From Limisphaera sp026417315 (GTDB lineage: Bacteria > Verrucomicrobiota > Verrucomicrobiia > Limisphaerales > Limisphaeraceae): a stretch of 64,000 nt of DNA. Location: NCBI RefSeq assembly GCF_049537125.1, contig NZ_JBMVQY010000002.1:372001-436000 (forward strand), in the 5' to 3' direction. The notes below the pieces were generated by a model. That model had not been told where the DNA came from. It did no database searches and saw nothing but the letters and a program-made list of their open reading frames with translations. The position numbers and the translations under genes were made by a program. Shown piece by piece: positions 44,435-53,510 of this stretch (positions within the stretch are counted from its first letter, which is position 1; each line of letters begins with the position of its first letter).

Positions 44435-44530
44435 CGTTTAGGGCGGGGCGCCCGGGTTGTCCAGCCCTTCCCCGCGGCAGCGGTGTCGGACTTGGCCGGT
44501 TCTGCGGGATTGGGCTAGACTGCGCGCCGC

Positions 44531-45661
44531 ATGTCGCGTGTGGTTCAGTGGTTGGCGGAGCTGGTGGAGCTGCCCAGTGTCAATCCGGCCTTCGCGCCTC
44601 CCGGGGTGGCGTGGGCCGGAGAACAACGCGTGGCGGCGTACGTCATCGACCGGGCCCGGCGAGCGGGCCTGGACGTCGAGACGCAGCCGGTTCAGGACGA
44701 TCGGTGCAACGTGCTGGTGCGATTGACCCCTCCGGAGCGCGCCCAACACCGCGTGGTGCTGGCCCCGCACATGGACACCGTCACGGTGACCGAGGAGGCA
44801 CAGTTCCGCGTCCGCCGACGCGGGAATCGGCTGTATGGACGGGGGGCGTGTGACACCAAGGCATCGCTGGCGGCCATGCTTTCTGCGTTGGCGCGGGTGG
44901 CACGTGGTCGCCGTCGTCCCCGGCGAACGGAGGTGGTGTTGGCCGCCCTGGTTGACGAGGAATACGGGCAGACCGGCTCGCGTCGGCTGGCCGCGCAACG
45001 TTGGTCCGTGGACCTGGCGGTGGTGGGCGAGCCCACGCGCCTGCGTGTGGTCACGGCGCACAAGGGAAGCGTGTGGGTGCGCGTCGAGGTCCGGGGCCGT
45101 GCCGCCCACGCAGCCACGCCGGAGCAGGGCCAAAACGCGATCGCGAAGATTGCGCGGGTGATCCTGGCGGTGGAAGAGGATTATGCCGGGATCCTTGGCG
45201 GCAGACGCCATCCGTTGCTGGGGTCCCCGACCGTCTCGGTGGGGCGCGTGGAGGGGGGCACCCAGCCCAACATTGTGGCGGATGCGGCGTGGGTGGAACT
45301 GGATCGGCGAACCCTGCCGGGCGAGACGCCCCGCGGGGTGCTTCGCGAACTGCAAACGTTCCTGCGTCAACGGGGGCTACGGGCCCAGGTGACCCCGATG
45401 GCCAAGGCTGAATCGCCCCCTTTGGAAACGCCGGTCGATCATCCCTGGGTGGACCGGTTTTTGCGGGCCATGCGACAGCGCCGGGTGTATGGGGTGCCGT
45501 ACTTCTGCGATGCTGCGATTCTCTCGGCGGGCGGGATGCCGGCCGTGGTGTACGGTCCGGGCCACATTGCCCAAGCCCATACGGCGGAGGAATGGGTGCA
45601 CCTGGCGGAGGTGGAACGGGCCGAACGCAGCCTCTGCAGATTCCTGGAGGATCTCCCCTGA
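44531..45661 (+). CDS. M20 family metallopeptidase (ArgE/DapE-like)
   Basis: 376 residues. Zinc-dependent amidohydrolase or peptidase. Metal and catalytic motifs: APHMDTVTV with the first His/Asp, YGRGACDTKASLAAMLSAL with bridging Asp, VDEEYGQTGSRRL with the catalytic Glu and metal Glu, VGEPTRLRVV, and the dimerisation-domain GRAAHAATPEQGQNAI. The last metal His is in YGPGHIAQAHTAEEWVHL. The substrate (acetylornithine, succinyl-diaminopimelate or peptides) cannot be decided from this; no arginine or lysine gene is next to it. The flippase starts 24 bp downstream. Confidence 0.9.
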   Translation: MSRVVQWLAELVELPSVNPAFAPPGVAWAGEQRVAAYVIDRARRAGLDVETQPVQDDRCNVLVRLTPPERAQHRVVLAPHMDTVTVTEEAQFRVRRRGNRLYGRGACDTKASLAAMLSALARVARGRRRPRRTEVVLAALVDEEYGQTGSRRLAAQRWSVDLAVVGEPTRLRVVTAHKGSVWVRVEVRGRAAHAATPEQGQNAIAKIARVILAVEEDYAGILGGRRHPLLGSPTVSVGRVEGGTQPNIVADAAWVELDRRTLPGETPRGVLRELQTFLRQRGLRAQVTPMAKAESPPLETPVDHPWVDRFLRAMRQRRVYGVPYFCDAAILSAGGMPAVVYGPGHIAQAHTAEEWVHLAEVERAERSLCRFLEDLP

Positions 45662-45685
45662 ACCGGGGCACCCGACTGTTTCTTC

Positions 45686-47011
45686 ATGAGCACAACCGAC
45701 TTGGCAGGCCACAAACTCAGCTCGGTGGCGGCGGACCGGGGCACGTTTTTCCGCCAGAGCAGCTGGCTCATGGTGGTCAACCTGGTCACGGGCATCGTGA
45801 TGCTCGGGGTCCATTTCCTCGCCAAACTCATTCCCGAATCCGAGTACGCCACCGCGGTGACCCTGTTGACCTTGACGATGTTGATTCCGGCGATCCCGAT
45901 GCAAATGGTGATTGCCCAGCAGACCGCGGCGGATCTGGCCCTGGACCGGCACCGCATTCTGGCCGGCAAGATTCGCGGCTTGTGGGGTTGGCTGACGCTG
46001 GCCTGGAGCGTGGGCGCCACCGTGGTGGTGGTTCTGGAACCGTTTTTGAGCCGGAAACTGACGATCGCCCATCCGTCGGCCATCTGGATCACCCTGCTGC
46101 TCATGTTGGGCTGTCTGTGGATGCCGATCGTGTGGGGGATGCTACAAGGCGCGCAGGACTTTTTCTGGTTGGGCCTTTCCATGCTGGCGAATGCGCTGGT
46201 GCGCGTGGGCACGGCCACGGCGCTGGTGTGGTGGTGGCGGCCCGAGGCCACGTCCATCCTGCTCGGGGCATTGTTGGGGGTGGCGGCGTCCGTCCTGCTG
46301 GGGTTGTGGGAAAGCCGTCGGATTTGGACCGGTCCGGCCGAGCCGCTCGCAGCCAGGGCGCTTTTGCGACAGACCCTGCCGCTGTTTTTGGGGTTTGGGG
46401 TGACGCTGTTCCTCTTCAGCGCCGACACGGTCTTCGTGAAATGGTGGTTTCCGGAGCAAACCGCTTATTACGCCAGCGCGGGTACGTTGTCCCGGGGCCT
46501 GATCTGGCTGGTGGGACCCTTGGCCGCTGTCATGTTTCCCAAGGTCGTGCGGAGCACCGTGCGGGCCGAGGACGGCAACCTGTTGGGCATCACCCTGACC
46601 GCAACGGCCATCCTTGTGGTGGTGGCCGGGGTGGGTCTTTGCCTGGTGGGGCCCTGGTTGGTGCGATTCGTGTACACGCGGGCGTATGTGGAGCCGACCA
46701 TGGCGATCCTGCCATGGTACGCCGGGGCGATGCTGCCGCTGGCGTTGGCCAACGTCCTGGTCAATCATCTGTTGGCGCGCAATGATTATCGGGTGGTCCC
46801 GTGGCTGGTGGCGCTGGCCGTGGTGTACGTGCTGGGCTTGTTGACGTTTCATGCCAGCCCCACTCAGATCCTGCAGGTCCTCGGCGTGTCGTGCACCCTG
46901 ATGTTCTTCATCTGCCTCTGGTTTGTATGGCATCCGCTGCCGCTGCGGGCGCCCGGCCCGGCCCCGGAACTGTCCCGATCCGATCTCGGTGGGGGGGCGT
47001 CCCTTTCTTGA
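45686..47011 (+). CDS. Polysaccharide flippase-like membrane protein (Wzx/MATE superfamily)
   Basis: 441 residues with about 12 membrane helices, beginning FFRQSSWLMVVNLVTGIVMLGVHFLAKL and having the AKLIPESEYATAVTLLTLTMLI segment of oligosaccharide flippases. Such proteins carry lipid-linked oligosaccharide units across the inner membrane. Charged residues inside helices (FSADTVFVKWWFPEQTAYYASAGTLSRGL) fit the superfamily. No polymerase or initial transferase is adjacent, so its polysaccharide is unknown. Transcription is with the peptidase gene upstream. Confidence 0.83.
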   Translation: MSTTDLAGHKLSSVAADRGTFFRQSSWLMVVNLVTGIVMLGVHFLAKLIPESEYATAVTLLTLTMLIPAIPMQMVIAQQTAADLALDRHRILAGKIRGLWGWLTLAWSVGATVVVVLEPFLSRKLTIAHPSAIWITLLLMLGCLWMPIVWGMLQGAQDFFWLGLSMLANALVRVGTATALVWWWRPEATSILLGALLGVAASVLLGLWESRRIWTGPAEPLAARALLRQTLPLFLGFGVTLFLFSADTVFVKWWFPEQTAYYASAGTLSRGLIWLVGPLAAVMFPKVVRSTVRAEDGNLLGITLTATAILVVVAGVGLCLVGPWLVRFVYTRAYVEPTMAILPWYAGAMLPLALANVLVNHLLARNDYRVVPWLVALAVVYVLGLLTFHASPTQILQVLGVSCTLMFFICLWFVWHPLPLRAPGPAPELSRSDLGGGASLS

Positions 47012-47195
47012 GAGGGTGCCCCCGGGGCAGCCGCGGGCCGGCGTCGGGCGCGGTCGAGGCCGGCGAGGTTGGCCGACACGAGCTCGGGGTGCCCCCGTTG
47101 CTGGCGGGGTTGCTAGCATGCGGCGGTGCGGCGGATTGCCCGACGGCGGGCTCTCCCGATGGACAAGTTCGCACCAGCGGCCCAGATTCACTCTG

Positions 47196-48020
47196 ATGAA
47201 CGGACCAGCGCCATCCACAACGTGCCCGAGGGAAGAGGCAACCGGGGGTCCCGTGAACGTGGCAGAGCGGGCCGGGGCAGCTCGCGTCTTTCAACCGGAA
47301 CTAGTGGTTTCCCCGGATGTGGAGACGATGAGTCGGCAGGCCCTGCGGCGGATCCTGGATGTCATCACGCAAAAACCGGATGCGTTGATCTGCCTGGCCA
47401 CGGGAGCCTCACCGGCCCGGACCTATGCCTTGCTGGTGGAGGAGGGCCGACGCCAACCGGAGCTGCTGCAAAAGGTGCGCTGGCTGAAGCTTGACGAGTG
47501 GGCCGGACTGAGTCCGGACCATCCTGGTTCCAGCGAGCGGTATCTGTGGGAGCGGTTGCTGGGCCCCCTGCAGGTCAGGCCGGAGCAGTATTTCGGCTGG
47601 AACGGTCAGGCGACCGATCCGGCGGCGGAATGTCAGCGAATGGCAGCGTGGCTTGCCCGGCACGGGCCGATGGATCTGTGCATCCTGGGTCTCGGAAAAA
47701 ACGGGCACCTGGCGATGAATGAACCGGCGGCGGCGTTGCAGCCGGGGCCGCACCTTGCCCGGCTCACTCCCGAAACGCAACAACATCCGATGCTGGCCGA
47801 GACCGGAGCTCGCGTGATGAGCGGCTTTACGCTGGGAATGGCCGATTTGCTGGCGTCCCGGCGGATCCTGCTGTTGGTCTGCGGAGAAGGCAAGGCGTCC
47901 GTACTGGCTCGGCTGTGGCGCGAACCCGTGATCACAACGGCCTTCCCTGCCTCGTTTTTATGGCTGCATCCCCGGGTGACGATTTGCTGCGATCGCGCAG
48001 CTGCGGCTGAGCTGGACTGA
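47196..48020 (+). CDS. agaI: Galactosamine-6-phosphate deaminase/isomerase, AgaI-like
   Basis: Converts an amino-sugar 6-phosphate to a ketohexose 6-phosphate (tagatose-6-phosphate) and ammonia. The 274-residue protein is in the NagB/6-phosphogluconolactonase family. It follows E. coli AgaI closely at PDALICLATGASPARTYALL, WLKLDEWAGL, MDLCILGLGKNGHLAMNEP, ETQQHPML and FPASFLWLHP. The position of the NagB general base Asp (Gly-x-Gly-x-Asp-Gly-His) is Asn here (GLGKNGH), as in AgaI rather than NagB. Start is uncertain: ATG 47196 or GTG 47253, the latter giving 255 residues, closer to the family norm. It leads an operon with ROK and Gfo/Idh genes. Confidence 0.8.
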   Translation: MNGPAPSTTCPREEATGGPVNVAERAGAARVFQPELVVSPDVETMSRQALRRILDVITQKPDALICLATGASPARTYALLVEEGRRQPELLQKVRWLKLDEWAGLSPDHPGSSERYLWERLLGPLQVRPEQYFGWNGQATDPAAECQRMAAWLARHGPMDLCILGLGKNGHLAMNEPAAALQPGPHLARLTPETQQHPMLAETGARVMSGFTLGMADLLASRRILLLVCGEGKASVLARLWREPVITTAFPASFLWLHPRVTICCDRAAAAELD

Positions 48021-48038
48021 GTCTCGAGGGAGGAGGGC

Positions 48039-48974
48039 ATGGACCGGCCGGGCGGGTCAGGGGGCTTCGCCGTGGGGATCGACATCGGCGGAACCAAGAC
48101 GGCGGTGGGCCTCGTGGACGAGCAGGGAAGGGTGTTGGCCCGCTTGGAAATGCCCACCCGACCCGAACTGGGTTTCGAACGGGCGGTGCGCCAGTGGATC
48201 CGTGCGGTCGAACAATTGCTGGAACAGGTGCGATTGGAAACGACGCAGCTGCGCGGTATCGGCGTGGGCTGCGCGGGCCCGGTGGATCCCCGCACGGGCC
48301 GGATCCACAACCCTTATACACTGCCCGGATGGGAAGACTGCGACGTGGTTACGGCACTGCAGGAAAGGTTCGGGGTGAAGGTGCGACTGGAGAACGACGC
48401 GGATGCTGCCGTGGTGGGCGAATGGTGGGTGGGGGCAGCCCGGGGACACGACCCGGTGGTGATGCTGACATTTGGCACGGGCGTGGGCGGAGGGATTCTT
48501 CTCGGTGGGCGGATTTATCGCGGCAGCCGCGGCCAACATCCGGAGCTGGGCCACGTGCTGGTGAGCGAGAGCGGCCCGCGGTGCTACTGCGGGATGGAGG
48601 GCTGCCTGGAATCGCTGGCCTCGGGTACGGCCCTGGCAACTGCGGGGACCCCGCACGGTTGGACGGAGGCCTCCGCGGTGTTGACAGCGGCCGAGCAGGG
48701 CCATCCAGTTGCGCAGGCGATTGTGGCGCGCGCCACCCGGGCTGCGGCAGATGCCGCCTGGACATTGGCACATGCGGTTTTGCCCGCACGGTTCGTCCTC
48801 GGGGGCGGTCTGATGCGCCGTCTGTTCGACCGGTTTGCCGCGGCGATGCGGGAGCGCTGGGCCCGGGCCACCCAGATTCGTGGCCACTCCATCGAGGTGT
48901 GCCGCGCCGCTCTGGGCTCCGACGCCGGCCTGGTGGGTGCCGCCGCACTGGGCCTGGGAAGGTTGCCCGAATAG
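48039..48974 (+). CDS. ROK family sugar kinase
   Basis: 311 residues. ATP-dependent sugar kinase: phosphate-1 motif VGIDIGGTKTAVGLVDEQG at the start, GVGCAGPVDPRTGRI, the catalytic LENDADAAVVGEWW and the adenosine motif FVLGGGLM. The ROK zinc site is complete: GQHPELGHV followed by CYCGMEGCLESLASG (Cys-x-Cys-x4-Cys plus His). No helix-turn-helix, so it is a kinase rather than an XylR/NagC-type repressor. It starts 18 bp after agaI and likely phosphorylates the amino sugar that AgaI uses, such as N-acetylgalactosamine; this is inference from the operon. Confidence 0.9.
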   Translation: MDRPGGSGGFAVGIDIGGTKTAVGLVDEQGRVLARLEMPTRPELGFERAVRQWIRAVEQLLEQVRLETTQLRGIGVGCAGPVDPRTGRIHNPYTLPGWEDCDVVTALQERFGVKVRLENDADAAVVGEWWVGAARGHDPVVMLTFGTGVGGGILLGGRIYRGSRGQHPELGHVLVSESGPRCYCGMEGCLESLASGTALATAGTPHGWTEASAVLTAAEQGHPVAQAIVARATRAAADAAWTLAHAVLPARFVLGGGLMRRLFDRFAAAMRERWARATQIRGHSIEVCRAALGSDAGLVGAAALGLGRLPE

Positions 48975-49017
48975 GAGCGGGCTGCACCGCGGCTGCCCTC
49001 GCACAGCAGACAGGCTT

Positions 49018-50115
49018 ATGAAAGAATGTGTGCACGTCGGGCTCATCGGGTCGGGGTTCGTTTCCACCATCCACGCCGAGTCGCTGCAGCGTTGTCCGCA
49101 TGCCGTCCTGACGGCCGTGGCTTCGCCGCGGCGCAACCGGGTGCGAGCCTTTGCCCGCAGGTTCGGCATCCCGCACGTGTTTACGGATTACCGCGAGCTC
49201 TTGCGAATGCCGGAACTGGACCTCGTGGTGATCGGTACGCCCAACGACCTCCATGCGCCCATGGCGATCGACGCAGCAGCGGCCGGCAAACATGTGGTCG
49301 TCGAGAAGCCCCTGTGCCTGAACCTGCGGGAGGCCGATCAGATGATCGACGCCTGTCGGAAGGGGCGGGTCAAACTGATGTATGCCGAAGAGCTTTGCTT
49401 CGCGCCGAAGTACGTCCGTCTGAAACAGCTCCTGGACAGCGGTGCCCTGGGCCGACCCACCTTGCTCAAGCAATCGGAGAAACACGACGGCCCCCACGCG
49501 GCTCATTTTTGGGACGTGAACCGGTCCGGCGGCGGGGTCGCGATGGACATGGGGTGTCACGCCATCGAGTTCTTCCGCTGGATGCTGGGCCGGCCCCGCA
49601 TCGTATCGGTGTACGCGCAGATGGCCACCCGGGTGCATCGCCACCGCACACGCGGCGATGACAACGCGGTGATTCTGGTCGAGTTCGAAAACGGCGTGAT
49701 CGGGCTGGCCGAGGAAAGCTGGACCAAACCCGGCGGCATGGACGACCGCGCCGAGGTGTACGGGGACCTGGGCGTGGCTTACGCGGATCTGCTCCATGGC
49801 AATGCCATCCTCGCGTACAGCCGGGTGGGCTACGACTACGCCGTGGAAAAAGCCGGGTCCACCGTGGGTTGGAGTTTCCCCATCTACGAGGAGGCCTGGA
49901 ACTACGGATTTCCCCAGGAAATGGCGCACTTTGTGGACTGCGTCCGATTGGACCATCCGCCCGCCGTGACCGGGGAGGACGGTCGCGCGGTACTGGAAGC
50001 GATCTTCGCGGCCTACGCCTCGGCCCGGAAAGGGGCCAAGGTGGCCCTGCCTTTCCGCACCAGGGCCGCCAAGCCCTGGGACTTGTGGCAGGGCGGGGGC
50101 GGTCGGATGTCTTGA
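49018..50115 (+). CDS. Gfo/Idh/MocA family oxidoreductase (cytoplasmic)
   Basis: 365 residues, no signal peptide. Rossmann fold VGLIGSGFVSTIHAESLQ at the N-terminus, then VVIGTPNDLHAPMAIDAAAAGKHVVVEKPLCLN with the Glu-Lys-Pro motif. The C-terminal domain has GGVAMDMGCHAIEFFRWML, the Asp/His active-site strand typical of the family. Third gene of the agaI-ROK transcript, 43 bp after the kinase, so it probably oxidises or reduces a related sugar. It differs from the TAT-exported pair at 36-39 kb in length, signal and sequence. Confidence 0.9.
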   Translation: MKECVHVGLIGSGFVSTIHAESLQRCPHAVLTAVASPRRNRVRAFARRFGIPHVFTDYRELLRMPELDLVVIGTPNDLHAPMAIDAAAAGKHVVVEKPLCLNLREADQMIDACRKGRVKLMYAEELCFAPKYVRLKQLLDSGALGRPTLLKQSEKHDGPHAAHFWDVNRSGGGVAMDMGCHAIEFFRWMLGRPRIVSVYAQMATRVHRHRTRGDDNAVILVEFENGVIGLAEESWTKPGGMDDRAEVYGDLGVAYADLLHGNAILAYSRVGYDYAVEKAGSTVGWSFPIYEEAWNYGFPQEMAHFVDCVRLDHPPAVTGEDGRAVLEAIFAAYASARKGAKVALPFRTRAAKPWDLWQGGGGRMS

Positions 50116-50117
50116 GG

Positions 50118-50134
50118 CCGGGGGCGTGCCCCCG
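50118..50134 (+). terminator. GC-rich hairpin after the amino-sugar operon, possible terminator
   Basis: CCGGGGG pairs with CCCCCGG around a 4-nt loop, directly after the stop of the Gfo/Idh gene. There is no T run, so rho-independent termination is unlikely to be efficient. The phrase GTGCCCCCGGGGCAGC also occurs just after the flippase gene (about 47019-47034). Confidence 0.35.
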
Positions 50135-50393
50135 GGGCAGCTAACGCACCTTCTCCACTGGCTGTGTGCCTGGAAGCTGTCTGGCCCGGTTGGGCGGGCG
50201 CCTTTCAGTGTCTGAGCCCCGAATTCAAGAATCCCAGGATAGTGCTGTTTTCCCTGGGTTGCGCCGTGCCGAGGATGCCCGACATGGCGCCAAGCATTTG
50301 GGCTTTCCAGAACCTGAATCGTGCCGGGTTCGAAAACGGCCGGGATTTCGGACTTGCCTTTGACGGGACCTGTCAGGAGATTGCGCGCTTATT

Positions 50394-51113
50394 ATGGCAG
50401 CAACGGTTTCCGAACCGGCATGGTGGATCGAAGCGTTGGGGTGGCTGGAGCTTCGCAAGAAGCAGATCGGCTACGCAACCGTCGCGGTCCTGGTGTTGGC
50501 TCTGGGGATTTCTTATGCCCTGTACGCCCGCAGTCAGCGCGAGGTCGCGGCCGCGCGGGCCCTGTCCGAGGCCGTCGCGCCCATGTTGTTGGGGGAGACG
50601 CAGAGTCTGGCGTCGGGCCCCCTGTTGGAAGTGGCACAGCGGTATGCGGGAACCCGGGCGGGCGGACACGCGCTGTTGTTGGCGGCCACGGCGTTGTTTA
50701 CCGAGGGCGACCTGGTGCGGGCCCAGGCACGGTTCGAGGAGTTCCTGCGCGAGTACCGGCAAAGTCCGTTGCTGAACCAGGCCGTGTTCGGGCTGGCCTC
50801 CTGTCTGCACGCGCAGGGCCGGACGAACGAGGCCATGGATCGATACCAGTCGCTGGCCGAGCGGCGCCTGGAGACCGACCCCGTGGTGTTTCTGGCACGG
50901 CTGCGGCTGGGGCAGCTCTGCGAGCAGCGGGGAGAATGGGAGCGGGCCCGGCGTTATTACGAGGAAGTCGCACGAGCGCTGCCGATGGCCGGGCTGGGAG
51001 GCGAAGCCCGGCTGTATCTGCAGGCCTTGCTGGAAGCGCATCCGGAGCTGGTCCCGTCGCAGCCCGGTGGGGAGAGCTCCACGAACGGGTTGACGCCGCC
51101 GACCCAACCCTAG
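50394..51113 (+). CDS. Tetratricopeptide-repeat membrane-anchored protein
   Basis: 239 residues. N-terminal cytoplasmic segment, one membrane helix at about residues 25-45 (IGYATVAVLVLALGISYALY), then TPR-like helix pairs: LLAATALFTEGDLVRAQARFEEFLREY, AVFGLASCLHAQGRTNEAMDRYQSLA and LRLGQLCEQRGEWERARRYYEEVA. Layout is that of the YfgM/CpoB-like periplasmic scaffolds, which assist envelope assembly. It sits 45 bp before UDP-glucose dehydrogenase and may share its transcript. Partner unknown. Confidence 0.82.
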   Translation: MAATVSEPAWWIEALGWLELRKKQIGYATVAVLVLALGISYALYARSQREVAAARALSEAVAPMLLGETQSLASGPLLEVAQRYAGTRAGGHALLLAATALFTEGDLVRAQARFEEFLREYRQSPLLNQAVFGLASCLHAQGRTNEAMDRYQSLAERRLETDPVVFLARLRLGQLCEQRGEWERARRYYEEVARALPMAGLGGEARLYLQALLEAHPELVPSQPGGESSTNGLTPPTQP

Positions 51114-51158
51114 CGCTGGAGCGGACCGGCCCGGGCAACGCAAGGGCGGGAGGTTCCC

Positions 51159-52448
51159 ATGAAACTCAGCATCATCGGCACCGGTTACGTGGGGCTGACG
51201 ACGGGAGCCTGCTTTGCCGAGGTGGGGCACGATGTCACCTGCGTGGACAACGATGAAGCGAAGGTGGCGCTGCTGAAGGCCGGCGGCATGCCGATTTACG
51301 AGCCGGGACTGGAGGAACTGGTGCAGCGGAACGTGGCCGCCGGCCGTCTCCGGTTCACCACCAGCATTGCCGAGGGGGTCGAACGGTCGCTGGTGATCTT
51401 CATCGCCGTGCCGACCCCTCCGCTGCCGGACGGATCGGTGGACTTGAGCATCATCGAGAAAGTGGCCCGCGAGATCGCCGCCTCGATGACCAGCTACAAG
51501 ATCGTGGTGGACAAGAGCACGGTGCCGGTGCGTACGGGCGAAAAGGTGGCCGAAACGATTCGCCGTTACTGCCGCGCGCCCGTGGATTTCGACGTGGTGA
51601 GCAACCCGGAATTCCTGCGCGAGGGATTTGCCGTGGAGGATCTGATGCACCCGGACCGGATTGTCATCGGGGTGCGTTCCCAGCGGCCGGTGGCCGTCAT
51701 GCGCGAGATTTACGAGCCGTTTCAGGCCCCCATCATCGTCACCGACCTCAACTCGGCCGAATTGATCAAGCACGCGTCGAATTCTTTCCTGGCACTCAAG
51801 ATCTCCTACATCAACGCCATCTCGATCATTTGCGAGGCCACCGGCGCCAATGTGCAGGAAGTGGCCCTGGGCATGGGCATGGACCACCGGATCGGCCGCG
51901 AGTTTCTGCAGGCGGGGCTGGGATTCGGCGGCAGTTGTTTCCCCAAGGACCTGAGCGCCTTCATCAAGATCGCCGAACAGGTGGGCTACGATTTCCGCCT
52001 GTTGAAAGAGGTCCAGCGCATCAACGCCGAGCAGATGGACCGGTTCATGAAGAAGATCACCGACACGCTCTGGGTGCTCAAGGACAAGACCCTGGGCGTG
52101 CTGGGTCTGGCCTTCAAACAGAACACCGACGACGTGCGCATGTCGCCGGCCATCGAGCTGTGTCGGCGCCTGCTCAAGGAGGGTGCGCATTTGCGGGTGC
52201 ACGATCCCCGGGCCATGGAGAAGGCACGGGCCGTGTTGCCGGAGGCCACCTACGTGGCCGACATGAACGAAGTGGCCGTGGGGTGCGACGCGCTGGTCAT
52301 CGCCACGGAATGGGAGGAATTCAAGAAGCTGGACCTGGAACGAGCCCGCCGGGTGATGACCCATCCGATCATGTTCGACGGCCGGAATCTGTTCGACCCG
52401 CGCGAGATGGAGCGGCTGGGCTGGGTGTACAAGAGCGTGGGTCGTTGA
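51159..52448 (+). CDS. ugd: UDP-glucose 6-dehydrogenase
   Basis: 429 residues. Oxidises UDP-glucose twice with NAD to give UDP-glucuronate, a precursor for exopolysaccharides. N-terminal Rossmann MKLSIIGTGYVGLTTGACFAEVGH, then SNPEFLREGFAVEDLMHPDRIVIG, the catalytic Cys260 in GLGFGGSCFPKDLSAF, and the C-terminal GLAFKQNTDDVRMSPAIEL. Lengths and motifs are standard. The UDP-glucuronate-epimerase-like gene at 61.1 kb could use its product. A NUDIX gene begins 21 bp after its stop. Confidence 0.95.
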   Translation: MKLSIIGTGYVGLTTGACFAEVGHDVTCVDNDEAKVALLKAGGMPIYEPGLEELVQRNVAAGRLRFTTSIAEGVERSLVIFIAVPTPPLPDGSVDLSIIEKVAREIAASMTSYKIVVDKSTVPVRTGEKVAETIRRYCRAPVDFDVVSNPEFLREGFAVEDLMHPDRIVIGVRSQRPVAVMREIYEPFQAPIIVTDLNSAELIKHASNSFLALKISYINAISIICEATGANVQEVALGMGMDHRIGREFLQAGLGFGGSCFPKDLSAFIKIAEQVGYDFRLLKEVQRINAEQMDRFMKKITDTLWVLKDKTLGVLGLAFKQNTDDVRMSPAIELCRRLLKEGAHLRVHDPRAMEKARAVLPEATYVADMNEVAVGCDALVIATEWEEFKKLDLERARRVMTHPIMFDGRNLFDPREMERLGWVYKSVGR

Positions 52449-52469
52449 GCGGGCGCGGCCGGCGCGCTG

Positions 52470-52964
52470 ATGCTCCTCATGGACAAGGTTCCCGCAGTTT
52501 CCCCAGGGCCCCGCGTGGAAGTCTCCGCGGCCCTCCTGTTTCAGGGCGGCCGCCTGTTGATCACGCGTCGGCCGATGGGGTCGCATCTGGGCGGGCTGTG
52601 GGAGTTCCCCGGGGGCAAACGAGAGCCGGGCGAAACCTTCGAAGCCTGTCTGCAACGCGAATTGCGGGAGGAACTGGGGATTCGGGTTGCGGTGGGTCCG
52701 TGTTGGGCCACGGTGGAACACGCGTACCCGGAACGGACCGTGGAGATCCGATTCTTCCTCTGCCGACTTTTGTCGGGTCAGCCCCGGCCGCTCGGATGCA
52801 GCGCGATCAAATGGGTCGGGCGCCAAACGCTGCGTCGGCATCGGTTTCCCGCGGCGGACACGGCCATCTTGGAGCGGCTGGTTCGTACACCGGATTTGTG
52901 GCGGGAGGACTCCGTTCCCGGGCCGGAGGCAAGGAGCTTCGAATCGCAGCCGCGTGGCCGTTAA
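52470..52964 (+). CDS. NUDIX hydrolase, MutT-like
   Basis: 164 residues. Hydrolyses nucleoside diphosphates linked to another moiety. The Nudix box is complete: GGKREPGETFEACLQRELREELGI (G-x5-E-x7-R-E-x2-E-E-x-G). EVSAALLFQGGRLLITRRP and GLWEFPGG are as in MutT and related mutagenic-nucleotide pyrophosphatases, which have an 8-oxo-dGTP role. The specific substrate is not decided. The start could also be ATG 52479. It lies in the same direction as ugd. Confidence 0.88.
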   Translation: MLLMDKVPAVSPGPRVEVSAALLFQGGRLLITRRPMGSHLGGLWEFPGGKREPGETFEACLQRELREELGIRVAVGPCWATVEHAYPERTVEIRFFLCRLLSGQPRPLGCSAIKWVGRQTLRRHRFPAADTAILERLVRTPDLWREDSVPGPEARSFESQPRGR

Positions 52965-53510
52965 AGCGAACGGGCAGCCGCTCCCGGATTGCCGCAAATC
53001 CTCACCGGCCCGAAAGGCGATGGCGCGCTCCCTCGGCCCTGTCGCGAGTCAAGTTGTCGTTCGGCTTCCAAACCCTCGCATCGGAGACCTCCCGTCTGCA
53101 GGGGGAGGGTGGAGCGGAAAACCTGCAACCGCTGCAGCTACCGCCTGCGCACGCGGAATGGCATGTTGGCCCACGTTCACTTGCGGCTGCGGATGCTTTC
53201 CGGTCGGACGCACGGGGATGTCGCAAGCCTCGAGATCGCCGGCGGCCCGGGCCGGTGGATGTCACATCTGGTTCCGATGTCCCTCGGTGCATGACGGGCG
53301 GCTGTTCGTGTGCGACGGCGCAGAGGGCCGCGGCGGGAATGCCGGGTCTTGAGAAAGGAATCGCGGGACGACTCCGGGCTCGCTGGTGGCGCGGTCGGGC
53401 ATTGAGCCTGGCGAGCTCACGGAGTTTTCGGGCCCTCGTTTTGGCGTTGCCCGGTGGCTGGAGGCGGGACCAAGCTCGGGGGCGAACCGGTTTTGAAACC
53501 AGGACTTGCG
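52965..53510. other. Intergenic region before the large glycosidase-like gene
   Basis: 546 bp. A reading frame stays open here only by chance in GC-rich DNA and has no coding character. No promoter, RNA gene or terminator was recognised. Confidence 0.45.

Noticed and set aside
51830..53510. Frame that stays open from within ugd through the intergenic region into the large glycosidase-like gene
   Set aside because: Upstream of 53.6 kb the translation is Arg/Gly-rich without motifs and overlaps ugd and the NUDIX gene in other frames; only the portion after the C6 run is protein-like.
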